A stretch of 64,000 bases of DNA from Deltaproteobacteria bacterium (GCA_016931115.1 JAFGFM010000144.1:1-64000); one strand, 5' to 3'. Numbered from the stretch's first letter, positions 17,600-26,711 are shown. Notes: generated by a model not told the origin, from the sequence alone. Program-made: numbers and translations.

Positions 17600-18958
17600 A
17601 TGTCTATAAATTCCCTGTCCCCCCTTGACGGGCGTTACAGTAAAAATATTGACCCCCTTAAACCATATTTTAGCGAATGGGGGCTGATCAAATACCGCAT
17701 ACATGTTGAAATAGAATGGCTCATCATGATGTCTGAAGAGCCTGGCATTACTCATGTGAGGGGGCTGACTGATGGGGAAAAGGCGGCTTTACGAAAAATA
17801 GTCGCCGCCTTTGATGAAGAAGAGGCAAATATCGTTAAAAATATTGAGGATGAGACAAGGCATGATGTAAAGGCAGTTGAATACTATATTAAAAAGAAGA
17901 TAAAAGGTTCTTCCATTGACGATCTCTCAGAGTCCATCCATTTCTGCTGCACATCAGAGGATATTAATAACCTAGCACACGCCCTCATGCTTAAGCATGG
18001 CATAAATAATGAATGGCTTCCTGCTGCTGAGGATATGATTAAAAGACTCTGCACCATAGCCGAAGAAGCCATTGATATCCCCATGCTTGCACGGACACAC
18101 GGCCAGGCGGCCACACCCACAACGGCAGGTAAGGAGTTGGCGGTATTTATATACAGGTGGAAAAGGCAGCTAAGCCAGATCAGAAATATGGAGTACCTTG
18201 GCAAATTCAATGGCGCTGTTGGATGTTACAATGCCCATTGTGCAGCATACCCTGATATCCAGTGGGAGGATATTTCAAGAAAATTGGTTGAGAGGCTGGG
18301 TCTCAGGTTTAATCCCCTTACAACCCAGATAGAGTCACATGATTATATGGCAGAGCTGTTTCATGCCCTGATAAGGTTCAACAATATCCTTATGGATTTT
18401 GACAGGGATATGTGGGCATATATCTCCCTGGGCTATTTCAGGCAGAAGGTGGTAAGCACAGAGGTAGGTTCATCGGTTATGCCACACAAGGTAAACCCCA
18501 TAGACTTTGAAAACTCAGAGGCGAACATCGGCATCAGTAACGCACTACTTGAACACCTTGCCTCTAAACTCCCCATATCAAGGCTTCAGAGGGATTTAAC
18601 CGATTCATCCGCCATAAGAAATGCAGGGAGTGCAATAGGGCACTCTTACCTTGCCATAAAGTCCTCCATAAGGGGTATTGGCCGTGTATCTGTTGAAAGG
18701 GATGCGATAAATAGCGATCTTACCGATGCATGGGAGGTGCTGGCAGAACCGGTACAGACGGTAATGCGAAAGGCAGGCATAGAAAACCCCTATGAAAGGA
18801 TGAAGGCACTTTCAAGGGGAAAGAAGATCACACAGGATGACCTTCATGCATTTATCAATTCACTTGCGCTCCCCCAGGAGGATAAAAACAGGCTGTTAAC
18901 CCTTACGCCTGTGACCTATACAGGGATCGCTGGTAGCCTAATAAAACATATCAAATAG
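17600..18958 (+). CDS. purB: Adenylosuccinate lyase
   Basis: PurB cleaves SAICAR to AICAR and adenylosuccinate to AMP, releasing fumarate. The protein of about 452 residues is of the E. coli-like type: LSPLDGRYSKNIDPLKPYFS at the N terminus, HDVKAVEYYIK, the TSEDINNLAHALML segment, the catalytic histidine in ARTHGQAATPTTAGKE, and the fumarase-superfamily signature GSSVMPHKVNPIDFE. The start is ATG 17600 with GGAGG 5 nt upstream. hisD-like follows after 17 nt, so the two are probably one transcript. Confidence 0.96.
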   Translation: MSINSLSPLDGRYSKNIDPLKPYFSEWGLIKYRIHVEIEWLIMMSEEPGITHVRGLTDGEKAALRKIVAAFDEEEANIVKNIEDETRHDVKAVEYYIKKKIKGSSIDDLSESIHFCCTSEDINNLAHALMLKHGINNEWLPAAEDMIKRLCTIAEEAIDIPMLARTHGQAATPTTAGKELAVFIYRWKRQLSQIRNMEYLGKFNGAVGCYNAHCAAYPDIQWEDISRKLVERLGLRFNPLTTQIESHDYMAELFHALIRFNNILMDFDRDMWAYISLGYFRQKVVSTEVGSSVMPHKVNPIDFENSEANIGISNALLEHLASKLPISRLQRDLTDSSAIRNAGSAIGHSYLAIKSSIRGIGRVSVERDAINSDLTDAWEVLAEPVQTVMRKAGIENPYERMKALSRGKKITQDDLHAFINSLALPQEDKNRLLTLTPVTYTGIAGSLIKHIK

Positions 18959-18975
18959 AGATACAAAAGAGACAA

Positions 18976-20277
18976 ATGAAAGATTTATTATTTATACTCC
19001 CAGGGGATGAGGAGAGACTTAAGAGGAGGCTTGCGCCAAGGAAACGCCTTTTAAACAGCGCCCTTGTCTCTGATATCTCTGCATTGTTCAAAGAGGTCGA
19101 ATCCTCTGGTGATAAGGCAGTCAGGGATGCTACTGAAAGATTTGACAGGATAAAGGTAGAAGAGATCCGGGTGGCTGATGCATATATTGAAAGATGCCTT
19201 AATGACCTTACTCCCAAATTCAGAAAGGCGGTTGAAAAGGCAATCAACAACATCAGGGAGGTAAACGAGGCATTGATGCCAAAGGCTCACTGGCAAAAAG
19301 AGATACGGCCCGGCACAATAATAGGTGAAAAGATCAGCCCCCTTGATTCAGTTGGGCTTTACATACCGGCCAGGAAAGGCTCCCTCATATCAACCGCCCT
19401 TATGCTGGTTACCTCTGCAAGGGTGGCAGGTGTAAAAAATATTGTGGTGGCCATGCCGCCACAGGAAGATGGAAAGGCAAACCGGTCAACGGTGGCAGCA
19501 GCCAAAATGGCAGGTGCTCACAGGGTAGTTATAGGTAATGGTGTGGCCCTGCTTGCAGGCATGACATTTGGCACTGAATCCATACCTGAGGTGGCAGGCA
19601 TGTTCGGCCCTGGCCCGGCAGGTATAGCAGCGGCCATGAGTGTCGCATTCTCATATGGTAAAAAGGCAGTCGTGGGCATTGGCCCGACTGACTGCGCGAT
19701 TATAGCAGACGAGAGCGCAGACCCAGGGTGGCTCGCTAAAAACCTCATGTGCGAGGCAGAGCATGGGCCGGATTCATCCGTACTCCTTGCTACCACCTCA
19801 ATGGCCATTGCAGAAGGGGTTGCAAAGGGGCTTATCCAGCGTATTGCACTTGCGCCTGTAACAAGGCGGCCTATTCTGGAAAGGGTGTTCGGGCCGGATG
19901 GCATGGGCGCAATAGCAGTGGTTCAGGATATACATAGTGCAATAAGAGCGGTGGATGAATATGCGCCTGAGCATCTCCTGCTTGCCTGTAAAAAGGAGAT
20001 AGAGGAGGAGGTCCTCTCACAGGTGCATAATGCAGGCGAGATACTCATTGGGCACAACACCTCCTTTTCTGCTGCCAACTATGCCATAGGGATTACTGCG
20101 GTTCTTCCCACAAATGGATTTGCAAGGGCTTTCAGCGGCATTACATGCAGGGACATGATCAAGACCTCTACAATAGGTGGGCTCTCAGCGGAAGCGCTCC
20201 ATGACCTGGAAGAGACCATCCGGGCACTTGGTGAAGAGGAGGGATTGCCATGTCATGTGGAGGCGGCTTTCAAATAG
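18976..20277 (+). CDS. Histidinol dehydrogenase homologue with altered zinc and NAD motifs
   Basis: The 433-residue protein aligns with HisD over its length: AEHGPDSSVLLAT, the catalytic Glu-His pair in EYAPEHLLL (E332, H333) and a C-terminal GLPCHVEA histidine. Several conserved HisD positions differ from the E. coli enzyme as I recall it: the zinc ligand Gln259 is Glu260, Asp360 is Asn368 (SAANYAIG instead of SAGDYASG), the NHVLPT motif reads TAVLPT, and GPGN and GPSE read GPGP and GPTD. It may oxidise another alcohol, as HisD-like enzymes such as sulfopropanediol dehydrogenases do, or be a divergent HisD. No other his genes are nearby; it follows purB by 17 nt. Confidence 0.8.
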   Translation: MKDLLFILPGDEERLKRRLAPRKRLLNSALVSDISALFKEVESSGDKAVRDATERFDRIKVEEIRVADAYIERCLNDLTPKFRKAVEKAINNIREVNEALMPKAHWQKEIRPGTIIGEKISPLDSVGLYIPARKGSLISTALMLVTSARVAGVKNIVVAMPPQEDGKANRSTVAAAKMAGAHRVVIGNGVALLAGMTFGTESIPEVAGMFGPGPAGIAAAMSVAFSYGKKAVVGIGPTDCAIIADESADPGWLAKNLMCEAEHGPDSSVLLATTSMAIAEGVAKGLIQRIALAPVTRRPILERVFGPDGMGAIAVVQDIHSAIRAVDEYAPEHLLLACKKEIEEEVLSQVHNAGEILIGHNTSFSAANYAIGITAVLPTNGFARAFSGITCRDMIKTSTIGGLSAEALHDLEETIRALGEEEGLPCHVEAAFK

Positions 20278-20283
20278 TGTTAG

Positions 20284-20325
20284 GCTGAAAGCTCAAAGCT
20301 GAAAGCTCAAAGCTGAAAGCTCAAA
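20284..20325. repeat. Three tandem 14-bp repeats
   Basis: Three exact copies of GCTGAAAGCTCAAA stand head to tail, then decay into related GCTCAAAGAGCAAA units until about 20355. They lie between the hisD-like gene and the DUF1285 gene. Confidence 0.85.
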
Positions 20326-20412
20326 GCTCAAAGAGCAAAGAGCAAGGCTGAAGGCTTTTATAAGATATCTCTTTTCCGATGCAAAGTTAGTAATGACAGC
20401 AGCGAGGTTCTA

Positions 20413-20877
20413 ATGCAAAACATCCCCCCATGCATGATATATATAGATAAGGATGGCAAGTGGTTTTATAATGGCGCTGAGATGATAAACAGGGCCATTG
20501 TCCTTGATTTTTACAGCCACCTTACAATAGACGATTCAGGCATCTACATCATTAAACGGGGTAATGAAACCTGTTTTGTGGAGGTGGCAGATACCCCATT
20601 TATTGTGACAAGGGTGGATTTTGAAAAAATGGAAGGAGTAGAAAGGGTTCACCTTTTTCTGATTGATGAGACAGAGGAAACCCTTGCACCGGAAACCTTG
20701 ATTATCGGTAATGAAAATATCCTCTACTGCACTATTAAACAGGGGCTCTTCATGGCCCGCTTCAGCAGGGCTGCATATTACCAGCTCGCATCCCGCATAA
20801 AAGAAGAGGGAGATAAATACTATCTCCCTCTAAATAATAAGAAATACTTAATTTGTGACCATCCGGAAATAGGCTAA
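20413..20877 (+). CDS. DUF1285-like protein
   Basis: The 154-residue protein opens with IYIDKDGKWFYNGAEMINRA, the pattern of DUF1285 proteins, then IDDSGIYIIKRGNETCFVEV and the DTPFIVTRVDFEK strand. The family has a two-part beta fold and no assigned function. No signal peptide or membrane segment is visible, so it is probably cytoplasmic. A GAGG lies about 6 nt before ATG 20413. It could be the third gene of a purB-hisD-like transcript, although the 135-nt gap with tandem repeats argues for separation. Confidence 0.7.
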   Translation: MQNIPPCMIYIDKDGKWFYNGAEMINRAIVLDFYSHLTIDDSGIYIIKRGNETCFVEVADTPFIVTRVDFEKMEGVERVHLFLIDETEETLAPETLIIGNENILYCTIKQGLFMARFSRAAYYQLASRIKEEGDKYYLPLNNKKYLICDHPEIG

Positions 20878-20914
20878 TCCTGGATGCGGCTTTCAGTCTT
20901 CAGCTTTGACCTTC

Positions 20915-22816
20915 TTACCTCATCCTCTCAAAATAGCTCAGGTCTATTTTTGCATTGGCCTTCAACTTTGCTACCCAGTCGTTTATTGCCTCCTGTCTTT
21001 TTCTGTTGGTCACGTTCTCTGTGTAGCTCTCTTTTTCCTGGTTGAATTTGGCCTCATCAATCCCCTGCCTCTCTTCCCATCTTATGACATATGACCCTGT
21101 CTGATTCTCAAACACGGTCTCAGGGAATGGTTTATCCTGGGTCAGGTTAAATGCCGCCTCATTAAGCCCCTGGGCAGGCCCTATCTTTTCAGGGCTTCCT
21201 TCCCTGGTAAAAAAGTCGGTTGAATCAATGGCCTTGCCTTTTTCAGCGGCAAGCTCTACCCATTTGCCTGTCTCCTTAAGGGCCTTCAGATAGGCTTCAG
21301 CCTCTGACTTTGCGGCCTTGAGCGCCATGCTATCCACATAATCCGCCTCAACAGCGGCGTAGACCTCTTCCAGCTTAGGCACATATGATTCCTTTTTATC
21401 TGTCACCTGCATTATATAGAATTCATTATTCTGCTCTATAATTTCTGTCAGGTCACCCTTCTCAAGGGAAAAAAGGGTCTCAGCAAGTCTTGCGTTATTC
21501 ATGATCACAGGAGCGGGTTCAGCCTGTGAGAAAAAATCGGTTGTGATGTACTGCTCATTATTTTCACCGGCATATTTCTCAAGGTCAACATCATATGGCA
21601 TCTGGTCTAAAAGTGTCCTGGCCCTTTCATCCGCCATGTCCATGCTTCCATTTCTTCTAAGTATGCTGTCTACCTGCGCCTTAGCCTCTTCATAGGTTTT
21701 GACTGATCTTTCCTTTTTGTCTTCCACCTTTATGATGTGATATCCATAGTCTGTTTTTACCAGTTCGCTAATCTGACCTGGCTCAAGAGCAAAGGCCGCA
21801 TCCTCAAACTCCTTAACCATCCTGCCCTGTGTAAAATAGCCCAGGTCGCCACCCTTTGATTTAGTGGTATCTTCAGAAAATTCTGTTGCAAGGGCAGCAA
21901 AGTCCTCTCCCTTTTTCGCCCTTTCAAGCACTGATGCCGCCTTTTCCTCTATCTTTTTGACCTCTTCATCGGTTGCCTCGGGTGCGGTTTTAAAGAGGAT
22001 ATGGCTTGCCTTTACCTGCTTTTCCTGTGTGAACATATCTAGATTGTCTTCATAATAGGCACTGAGATCCTCCTCTTCCAGCGTGACCTCATTACTGAAT
22101 TTTTCAGCGCCTATCTTTATATAGGCTATTTTTATCTTTTCAGGGACCCTGTAATTCTCCTTCTTTTCATCAAAAAAGGTACTAATGGCATCCTTTTCAC
22201 GAGGGACTGTTGCCATGAACTCATCAGGTGTAAATTTAACAAAACCGACCTTCACCTTTTCATTAGCATACCTGTAATTATCAAGCACATCCTGGGTGCT
22301 GGGCACAATAAAGGTTGTGATGAACTGTGCAACCTTTTGCTGTAACAGCTCTCCTGTATATCCCTCTTCAAATGCCTCTGGTGTCGTGCGGTTGCTTGAC
22401 AGAATGGCCCGGTATCTGCCTTCATCAAACCTGCCGTCAGATAAAAAGGCAGGTATCTCCAGTATCTTTTTCTGGATCTCGGCCTTTGTAACCGTGATCC
22501 CCAGTTTTTCTGCCTCCTGGGCAATGAGCTTCTGCTCAATGAGCCCCTCAAGCGCACGGTTTTTCAGGTCAAAGGCCTCAACCAGTTTATCGTTCCAGAA
22601 ACTCTTATACTGGTTCTGGAAAGAGGTAAGCATATCATTATAGGCCTTTTCATACTCTACCCTGCCTATAGCCTCACCGTTTACCTCGGCAACCTTGATG
22701 CCATCATCAGAATTAAATGAGTAACCAAAGTAGAAGATAAAAACCACCGCAATTATCCCAATCAAAAATTTAATAATCCATGACTGAGCATGTTTTCGCA
22801 TCAAACTGAGCAGCAT
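20915..22816 (-). CDS. ppiD: PpiD/SurA-type periplasmic peptidyl-prolyl isomerase
   Basis: PpiD is an inner-membrane-anchored folding factor at the exit of the Sec translocon. From ATG 22816 (GGAGG upstream) the protein of about 633 residues has a short cytoplasmic start, one membrane segment (WIIKFLIGIIAVVFIFYFG), a SurA-like N-terminal chaperone region (ALEGLIEQKLIAQEAEKLGI) and a parvulin domain (about residues 240-345: ASHILFKTAPEAT, GGDLGYFTQGRMVKEFEDAA, GYHIIKVEDK). A C-terminal chaperone arm follows. An in-frame codon at 22912 would add 32 residues before the membrane segment and lacks a good ribosome site. It is convergent with the DUF1285 gene. Confidence 0.92.
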   Translation of the reverse strand: MLLSLMRKHAQSWIIKFLIGIIAVVFIFYFGYSFNSDDGIKVAEVNGEAIGRVEYEKAYNDMLTSFQNQYKSFWNDKLVEAFDLKNRALEGLIEQKLIAQEAEKLGITVTKAEIQKKILEIPAFLSDGRFDEGRYRAILSSNRTTPEAFEEGYTGELLQQKVAQFITTFIVPSTQDVLDNYRYANEKVKVGFVKFTPDEFMATVPREKDAISTFFDEKKENYRVPEKIKIAYIKIGAEKFSNEVTLEEEDLSAYYEDNLDMFTQEKQVKASHILFKTAPEATDEEVKKIEEKAASVLERAKKGEDFAALATEFSEDTTKSKGGDLGYFTQGRMVKEFEDAAFALEPGQISELVKTDYGYHIIKVEDKKERSVKTYEEAKAQVDSILRRNGSMDMADERARTLLDQMPYDVDLEKYAGENNEQYITTDFFSQAEPAPVIMNNARLAETLFSLEKGDLTEIIEQNNEFYIMQVTDKKESYVPKLEEVYAAVEADYVDSMALKAAKSEAEAYLKALKETGKWVELAAEKGKAIDSTDFFTREGSPEKIGPAQGLNEAAFNLTQDKPFPETVFENQTGSYVIRWEERQGIDEAKFNQEKESYTENVTNRKRQEAINDWVAKLKANAKIDLSYFERMR

Positions 22817-23002
22817 TTTTTTGAGTCCTCCGATATTTTCCTTATAAAAAAAATGTTTATTAACATTATCTATTGCCACTGTCCATATTATTCTGGGTAT
22901 CCTGGAGCGCAAAAATTTAACTTAATACAGTAAGTTTTGAGTTTACAAAAAGGGGCGAAAACTGCTATTCATTTCAGCCTGAAAATAGATATGAGGAAGA
23001 AA

Positions 23003-24391
23003 ATGGCTGTAAAAAAAGGTCTGCGTGTAGAAAAGATAGGCGGGACATCAATGACAAGGTTCCCCGAGATTATAAAGAACATAATCCTGTATGACAGGGA
23101 TGATATATATAATCGGGTTTATATTGTGTCGGCATATGACGGGATAACAAACATGCTCCTGGAGCATAAAAAGACCCGTGTCCCCGGCATCTATAAAAAA
23201 TTTAAAGATCGCGAAGATTACAGCTCCTCATTAACAGAGCTGAAAAACCATCTGTTTTCCATCAACGAGGGTTTTGTAAATGCAGGCCTGAACCTTGATA
23301 AGGCAAACAGGTTTATTGCCGAACGTATAGACGGGGCATTCAGTGTATTAAAAAGCATGGATACAGTCCTTGCATCCGGTTATGTGAACAGAAACGAGGT
23401 GCTTCTTGCTGCGCGTGAACTGCTGGCATCCCTTGGCGAGATGCACAGCGCCTTTAACTCCGCTAATATCCTTAATAGTCTCGGATATAACACCACATTT
23501 GTTGACCTGAGCGGGTGGCAGGATGACAGGGAGTTATCTATTGACGGTCGCATAAAGGATGTCTTTTCTACCCTTGACCCGGCAAAGAGCATCTGTTTTG
23601 CCACAGGATACACCAAGGGTGTTGAAGGCATTATGCGGGAATTTGACCGTGGCTACTCAGAGGTAACCTTCTCAAAGGTGGCTGTGCAGCTTAAGGCCGA
23701 GGAGGCGATTATTCACAAGGAATATCACCTGAGTTCTGGCGATCCAAAGATAATAGGGGAGAATCTTATACATCCGGTATGCAATACCAACTTTGATGTG
23801 GCGGACCAGCTTGCTGATGTGGGCATGGAGGCCATACACCCCAAGGCTAGTAAACCGCTCGAACTTATAAGGATACCTATCAGGATAAAAAATGCCTTTG
23901 AACCTGCGCATGATGGCACGCTTATCACCAATGATTATAAATCTGTTGAATCAAGGATCGAGATCATTGCAGGTTCTGACAGGGTAGTAAGCCTTGAGGT
24001 CTATGAACCTCAGATGGTTGGTGAAGTCGGTTTTGACCTCAAGATCATGGAGGTGCTCAGGGCCCATAATGTCTCATACATCACCAAGATGACAAACGCC
24101 AACACTATAGAGGTGATTATTGATGAAGAGGATTGCTCAGAGTCCCTGGTAAAAGAGCTTGAAAAGAGGTTCCAGAGCGTAACATACTCCAATGCGGCTA
24201 TTGTATGCGCCATAGGAACAAACATTGCCAAACCGGGTATTTTAGCCGCTGCCACAAAGTCACTTGCCGATGAAAAGATCAATGTAATGGCCATCTCCCA
24301 GACCTCAAGGCAGAACAATATGCAGTTTATACTTGAAAGGGCGGATTTTAAAAAGGCACAGCAGGCGCTGCATCGCGCAGTATGTGAATAA
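23003..24391 (+). CDS. Aspartate kinase, resembling the ectoine-type branch
   Basis: Aspartate kinase phosphorylates aspartate, the first step to lysine, threonine, methionine and also ectoine. From ATG 23003 (GAGGA 5 nt upstream) the protein of about 462 residues has the catalytic opening VEKIGGTSM, then VYIVSAYDGITNMLLEHKKT, FATGYTKGVEG and DRGYSEVTFSKVA, and two ACT domains at the C terminus (EVGFDLKIMEVLRAHNVSYI; GILAAATKSLADEKINVMAI). The KIGGTSM start and the LLEHKKT-PG-Y stretch recall Ask_Ect enzymes of ectoine operons, yet no ectA, ectB or ectC lies nearby. A 22-bp imperfect hairpin follows the stop. Confidence 0.88.
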   Translation: MAVKKGLRVEKIGGTSMTRFPEIIKNIILYDRDDIYNRVYIVSAYDGITNMLLEHKKTRVPGIYKKFKDREDYSSSLTELKNHLFSINEGFVNAGLNLDKANRFIAERIDGAFSVLKSMDTVLASGYVNRNEVLLAARELLASLGEMHSAFNSANILNSLGYNTTFVDLSGWQDDRELSIDGRIKDVFSTLDPAKSICFATGYTKGVEGIMREFDRGYSEVTFSKVAVQLKAEEAIIHKEYHLSSGDPKIIGENLIHPVCNTNFDVADQLADVGMEAIHPKASKPLELIRIPIRIKNAFEPAHDGTLITNDYKSVESRIEIIAGSDRVVSLEVYEPQMVGEVGFDLKIMEVLRAHNVSYITKMTNANTIEVIIDEEDCSESLVKELEKRFQSVTYSNAAIVCAIGTNIAKPGILAAATKSLADEKINVMAISQTSRQNNMQFILERADFKKAQQALHRAVCE

Positions 24392-24399
24392 TTATAAAG

Positions 24400-24451
24400 C
24401 CAGAGAGGCCACAAAGAAGTTTATTAAAAAACTTCTCTGTGTCCTCCCTGG
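24400..24451. repeat. Long imperfect inverted repeat after the aspartokinase gene
   Basis: Arms of 22 nt (24400-24421 and 24430-24451) match at 19 of 22 positions around an 8-nt loop, giving one strong hairpin 8 nt after the stop codon. The composition (GAGG-CACA-AAGAAG) recalls a common class of intergenic repeats. It could end the transcript, though no T run follows. Confidence 0.7.
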
Positions 24452-24513
24452 AACACCATAGCTCTGGTTACAGCGAATGAATTTTTTGTGACAAATTTTA
24501 TTTGACCATTTTC

Positions 24514-25080
24514 ATGCACCCAGGAAATGATGAGTTGAAAGACAGATTAGGTAGAACGATTATTTTATTGCCATTCCAAGGTGAGGCTCCTGAAGAATGC
24601 AGGGTCAACGTAAAAATTGTAAAATCTCCTGAAAGCCTGCACATATCATTTGAACTGCATACCAGGCTTGACTCCCTTGTTATTCCTCTTTTTAACCCAG
24701 CAACAGCAATGCGAAAATATAACCTGTGGGAACACACCTGCTTTGAGATATTCATAGGGGGTAAAGATAGAGAAGCTTACCATGAGTTCAACCTCTCCCC
24801 CTCTGGCGCATGGAATGTGTACTCATTTAAAGGGTACCGTGAAGGCATGATAACAGAACCTGCCATTACCTCTTTGCCATTTGATGTGCGACGAGTCACT
24901 GAACGCGGGCTTGATCTTACAGTTGAAATTGATAATAGCCTTGTACCCATAACAGCGGATACCCTTATCGGGATATCTGCTGTTGTTGAGCACATTACGG
25001 GTATAAAAACCTACTGGGCAATAAACCACCCCAGACCCGCCCCTGACTTTCATGCAAAAGAGGGGTGGGGTGCTTTATGA
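24514..25080 (+). CDS. DOMON-like domain protein
   Basis: The protein of about 188 residues resembles DOMON-like/CBM9-related beta-sandwich proteins: LWEHTCFEIFIGG, then YHEFNLSPSGAWNVYSFKGY, and a final GIKTYWAINHPRPAPDFH strand pair. DOMON folds bind haem or sugars in better-studied proteins; the ligand here is unknown. No signal peptide is visible. ATG 24514 and TTG 24502 are both possible starts and neither has a clear ribosome site. It precedes the cupin gene by 80 nt. Confidence 0.7.
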   Translation: MHPGNDELKDRLGRTIILLPFQGEAPEECRVNVKIVKSPESLHISFELHTRLDSLVIPLFNPATAMRKYNLWEHTCFEIFIGGKDREAYHEFNLSPSGAWNVYSFKGYREGMITEPAITSLPFDVRRVTERGLDLTVEIDNSLVPITADTLIGISAVVEHITGIKTYWAINHPRPAPDFHAKEGWGAL

Positions 25081-25160
25081 TCACGAATAATTTTGACAGC
25101 ACTGTATATTTTTTTTATAGTCCTTTCATAAACCCTCTTAACAAATCAAAGGAGACACAT

Positions 25161-25913
25161 ATGGCAGGCATTATGAAACTGAAAAATGTTTTACGTGAAC
25201 CCAATGTAGTTGAAGTAAAACCCTGGAAATCAATACACAACACCATTAAAGAACCTATGATCACGGGCCTGGGCCCATTTGATATAAAGGAATCTATCCT
25301 TGCCATGGGTTTTGCGCGCATCACCAAACCGGATGTCCTTGGCTCACCAACCCATGCCCACCCTTTTGATCAGTGGATATACCTGATCGGAGAGAGCACC
25401 AACTTTGTTGACTTTGATGCGGATATAGAGTTCACCCTTGGCGACAAAATCCTAAAGATCAATTACCCCTGCTATATCTTTGTACCCAAGTACACAAAAC
25501 ACTGCCCGCTGGATATAAAGCGCGTAGGAAAACCCTTTATCTTTATAGATGTAAGCGTAACCCCTGAGGCATCTGTAAGATCTGAAAAGATTTCAAAGGT
25601 TGGCAGGCCGACATATGTTGCAAAAAACAATAAGCCAGCCAAAAAAACAAAGGCGGCGGCTGCACCAAAGGCAACCAAGGCAGTGAAGGCATCCAAAACT
25701 GCTAAGGTAGCAAAAGCTGCTAAAGCAACAAAGACTGCTAAGCCAGTAAAGGCCACCAAGACACCTAAAATAAAAAAGACTGCTAAGCCAGTAAAGGCCG
25801 CTAAAACTACCAGGACAGCTAAGGCAGCAAAAACAGCAAAGGTAGTAAAGACTGTAAAGTCACCTAAGGTAGCTAAAGCCCCTAAGAAAGCAAAAGCAAC
25901 AAATAAAAAGTAG
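25161..25913 (+). CDS. Cupin-like protein with histone-H1-like Lys/Ala tail
   Basis: From ATG 25161 (AAAGGAG 7 nt upstream) residues about 1-150 form a cupin-like barrel: HAHPFDQW (His65, His67) and a second motif near VPKYTKHCPLD (His114) could bind a metal. From about residue 156 to 250 the protein turns into a low-complexity tail of Lys, Ala, Thr, Val and Pro in short repeats such as KTAKPVKATK and KAAKTAK, the composition of histone H1 C-termini and of bacterial H1-like proteins (AlgP, Hc1). Such tails bind DNA non-specifically. A cupin joined to this tail is unusual. The tail is encoded by imperfect DNA repeats, so its length may vary between strains. Confidence 0.8.
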   Translation: MAGIMKLKNVLREPNVVEVKPWKSIHNTIKEPMITGLGPFDIKESILAMGFARITKPDVLGSPTHAHPFDQWIYLIGESTNFVDFDADIEFTLGDKILKINYPCYIFVPKYTKHCPLDIKRVGKPFIFIDVSVTPEASVRSEKISKVGRPTYVAKNNKPAKKTKAAAAPKATKAVKASKTAKVAKAAKATKTAKPVKATKTPKIKKTAKPVKAAKTTRTAKAAKTAKVVKTVKSPKVAKAPKKAKATNKK

Positions 25914-25922
25914 GCATAAAAA

Positions 25923-25973
25923 AACAAACCATCTATTTACTTTGCCTGAATGGGCGTAAAGAGATGGTTTGTT
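25923..25973. terminator. Bidirectional terminator between convergent genes
   Basis: Perfect 12-bp arms AACAAACCATCT and AGATGGTTTGTT (25923-25934, 25962-25973), with further TTTAC/GTAAA pairing inside, lie between the cupin gene and the convergent GAF gene. A T-rich stretch follows on the plus strand. Confidence 0.7.
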
Positions 25974-25993
25974 CTTATATCAGATATTCAGAG

Positions 25994-26683
25994 CTAAAAG
26001 TTTTCAAGTTCTGCGAGCTGTTTTTTGTAGCAATCAGGACATATCCCATGCGAAGGCTTTGCCCCTGAAATATCCTTTACATACTTTTCTACTGAAACCC
26101 AGTCGCCAGCATCTTCCCTGACCTTTTTGCAGTAGCTGCATATAGGGTAAATCCTGCTCAGGTCATTAATCAGGCGGTCACGTTTGTCTATCTCTTCCTT
26201 TGCGGCAACAATACGAAGTGTAAGTTCTACCATCTTTTTGATCTGCTTTATGAGTCTTATGTGCAGTTCATTATGGGAGTTCTGCTTGTTATCCAGAAAG
26301 CAGACTGTACCAAACTGGCCTCCATCAGGCCGCTCAATGGGCATACCCATATAAGAGATGATATGGAGGTCAATTGCAGCAGGGTTATCTTTCCATTTAG
26401 GGTCATCAAATGCATTGGGAATCATATTGAGCCCTTTACTCTTGAGCGTATACTCACAATACCAGCCGGAATCAGGATACTGGGACACATAATTGGCAGG
26501 ATAGGGGTTGCCTTCTGTTTGGCTTGAGAGAAGTATCTCTATCTCTTTACCGTCAAGCCTTGTAATAAGACCTGCCGGCACACCAAGAATATCCGCGGTT
26601 TCATTCAGAAGGCCCTGCCATTCGTTAAGTATATCCTCAGTAAGTTTTTTTCGGTCAAAAGGGTTTTTCTCAACATTTTCCAT
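25994..26683 (-). CDS. GAF-domain protein with C-terminal Cys cluster
   Basis: The 229-residue cytoplasmic protein has a GAF sensor domain (about residues 15-165: WQGLLNETADILGVPAGLI, YMGMPIERPDGGQFGTVCFL), a short coiled segment (RIVAAKEEIDKRDRLINDL) and the ending YPICSYCKKVREDAGDW with SHGICPDCYKK. That CxxC...CxxC ending is shared by many receiver and GAF proteins of anaerobes and probably binds zinc. The ligand is unknown. GGGGG lies about 10 nt before ATG 26683, and a TATAAT box is upstream. Confidence 0.82.
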   Translation of the reverse strand: MENVEKNPFDRKKLTEDILNEWQGLLNETADILGVPAGLITRLDGKEIEILLSSQTEGNPYPANYVSQYPDSGWYCEYTLKSKGLNMIPNAFDDPKWKDNPAAIDLHIISYMGMPIERPDGGQFGTVCFLDNKQNSHNELHIRLIKQIKKMVELTLRIVAAKEEIDKRDRLINDLSRIYPICSYCKKVREDAGDWVSVEKYVKDISGAKPSHGICPDCYKKQLAELENF

Positions 26684-26711
26684 GTTCGTTTACCCCCTTC
26701 TAAAGGGTTAA

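Noticed and set aside
25161-25600. Cupin domain as ectoine synthase EctC beside an ectoine-type aspartokinase
   Set aside because: The cupin motifs and N terminus do not match EctC, and ectA and ectB are missing.
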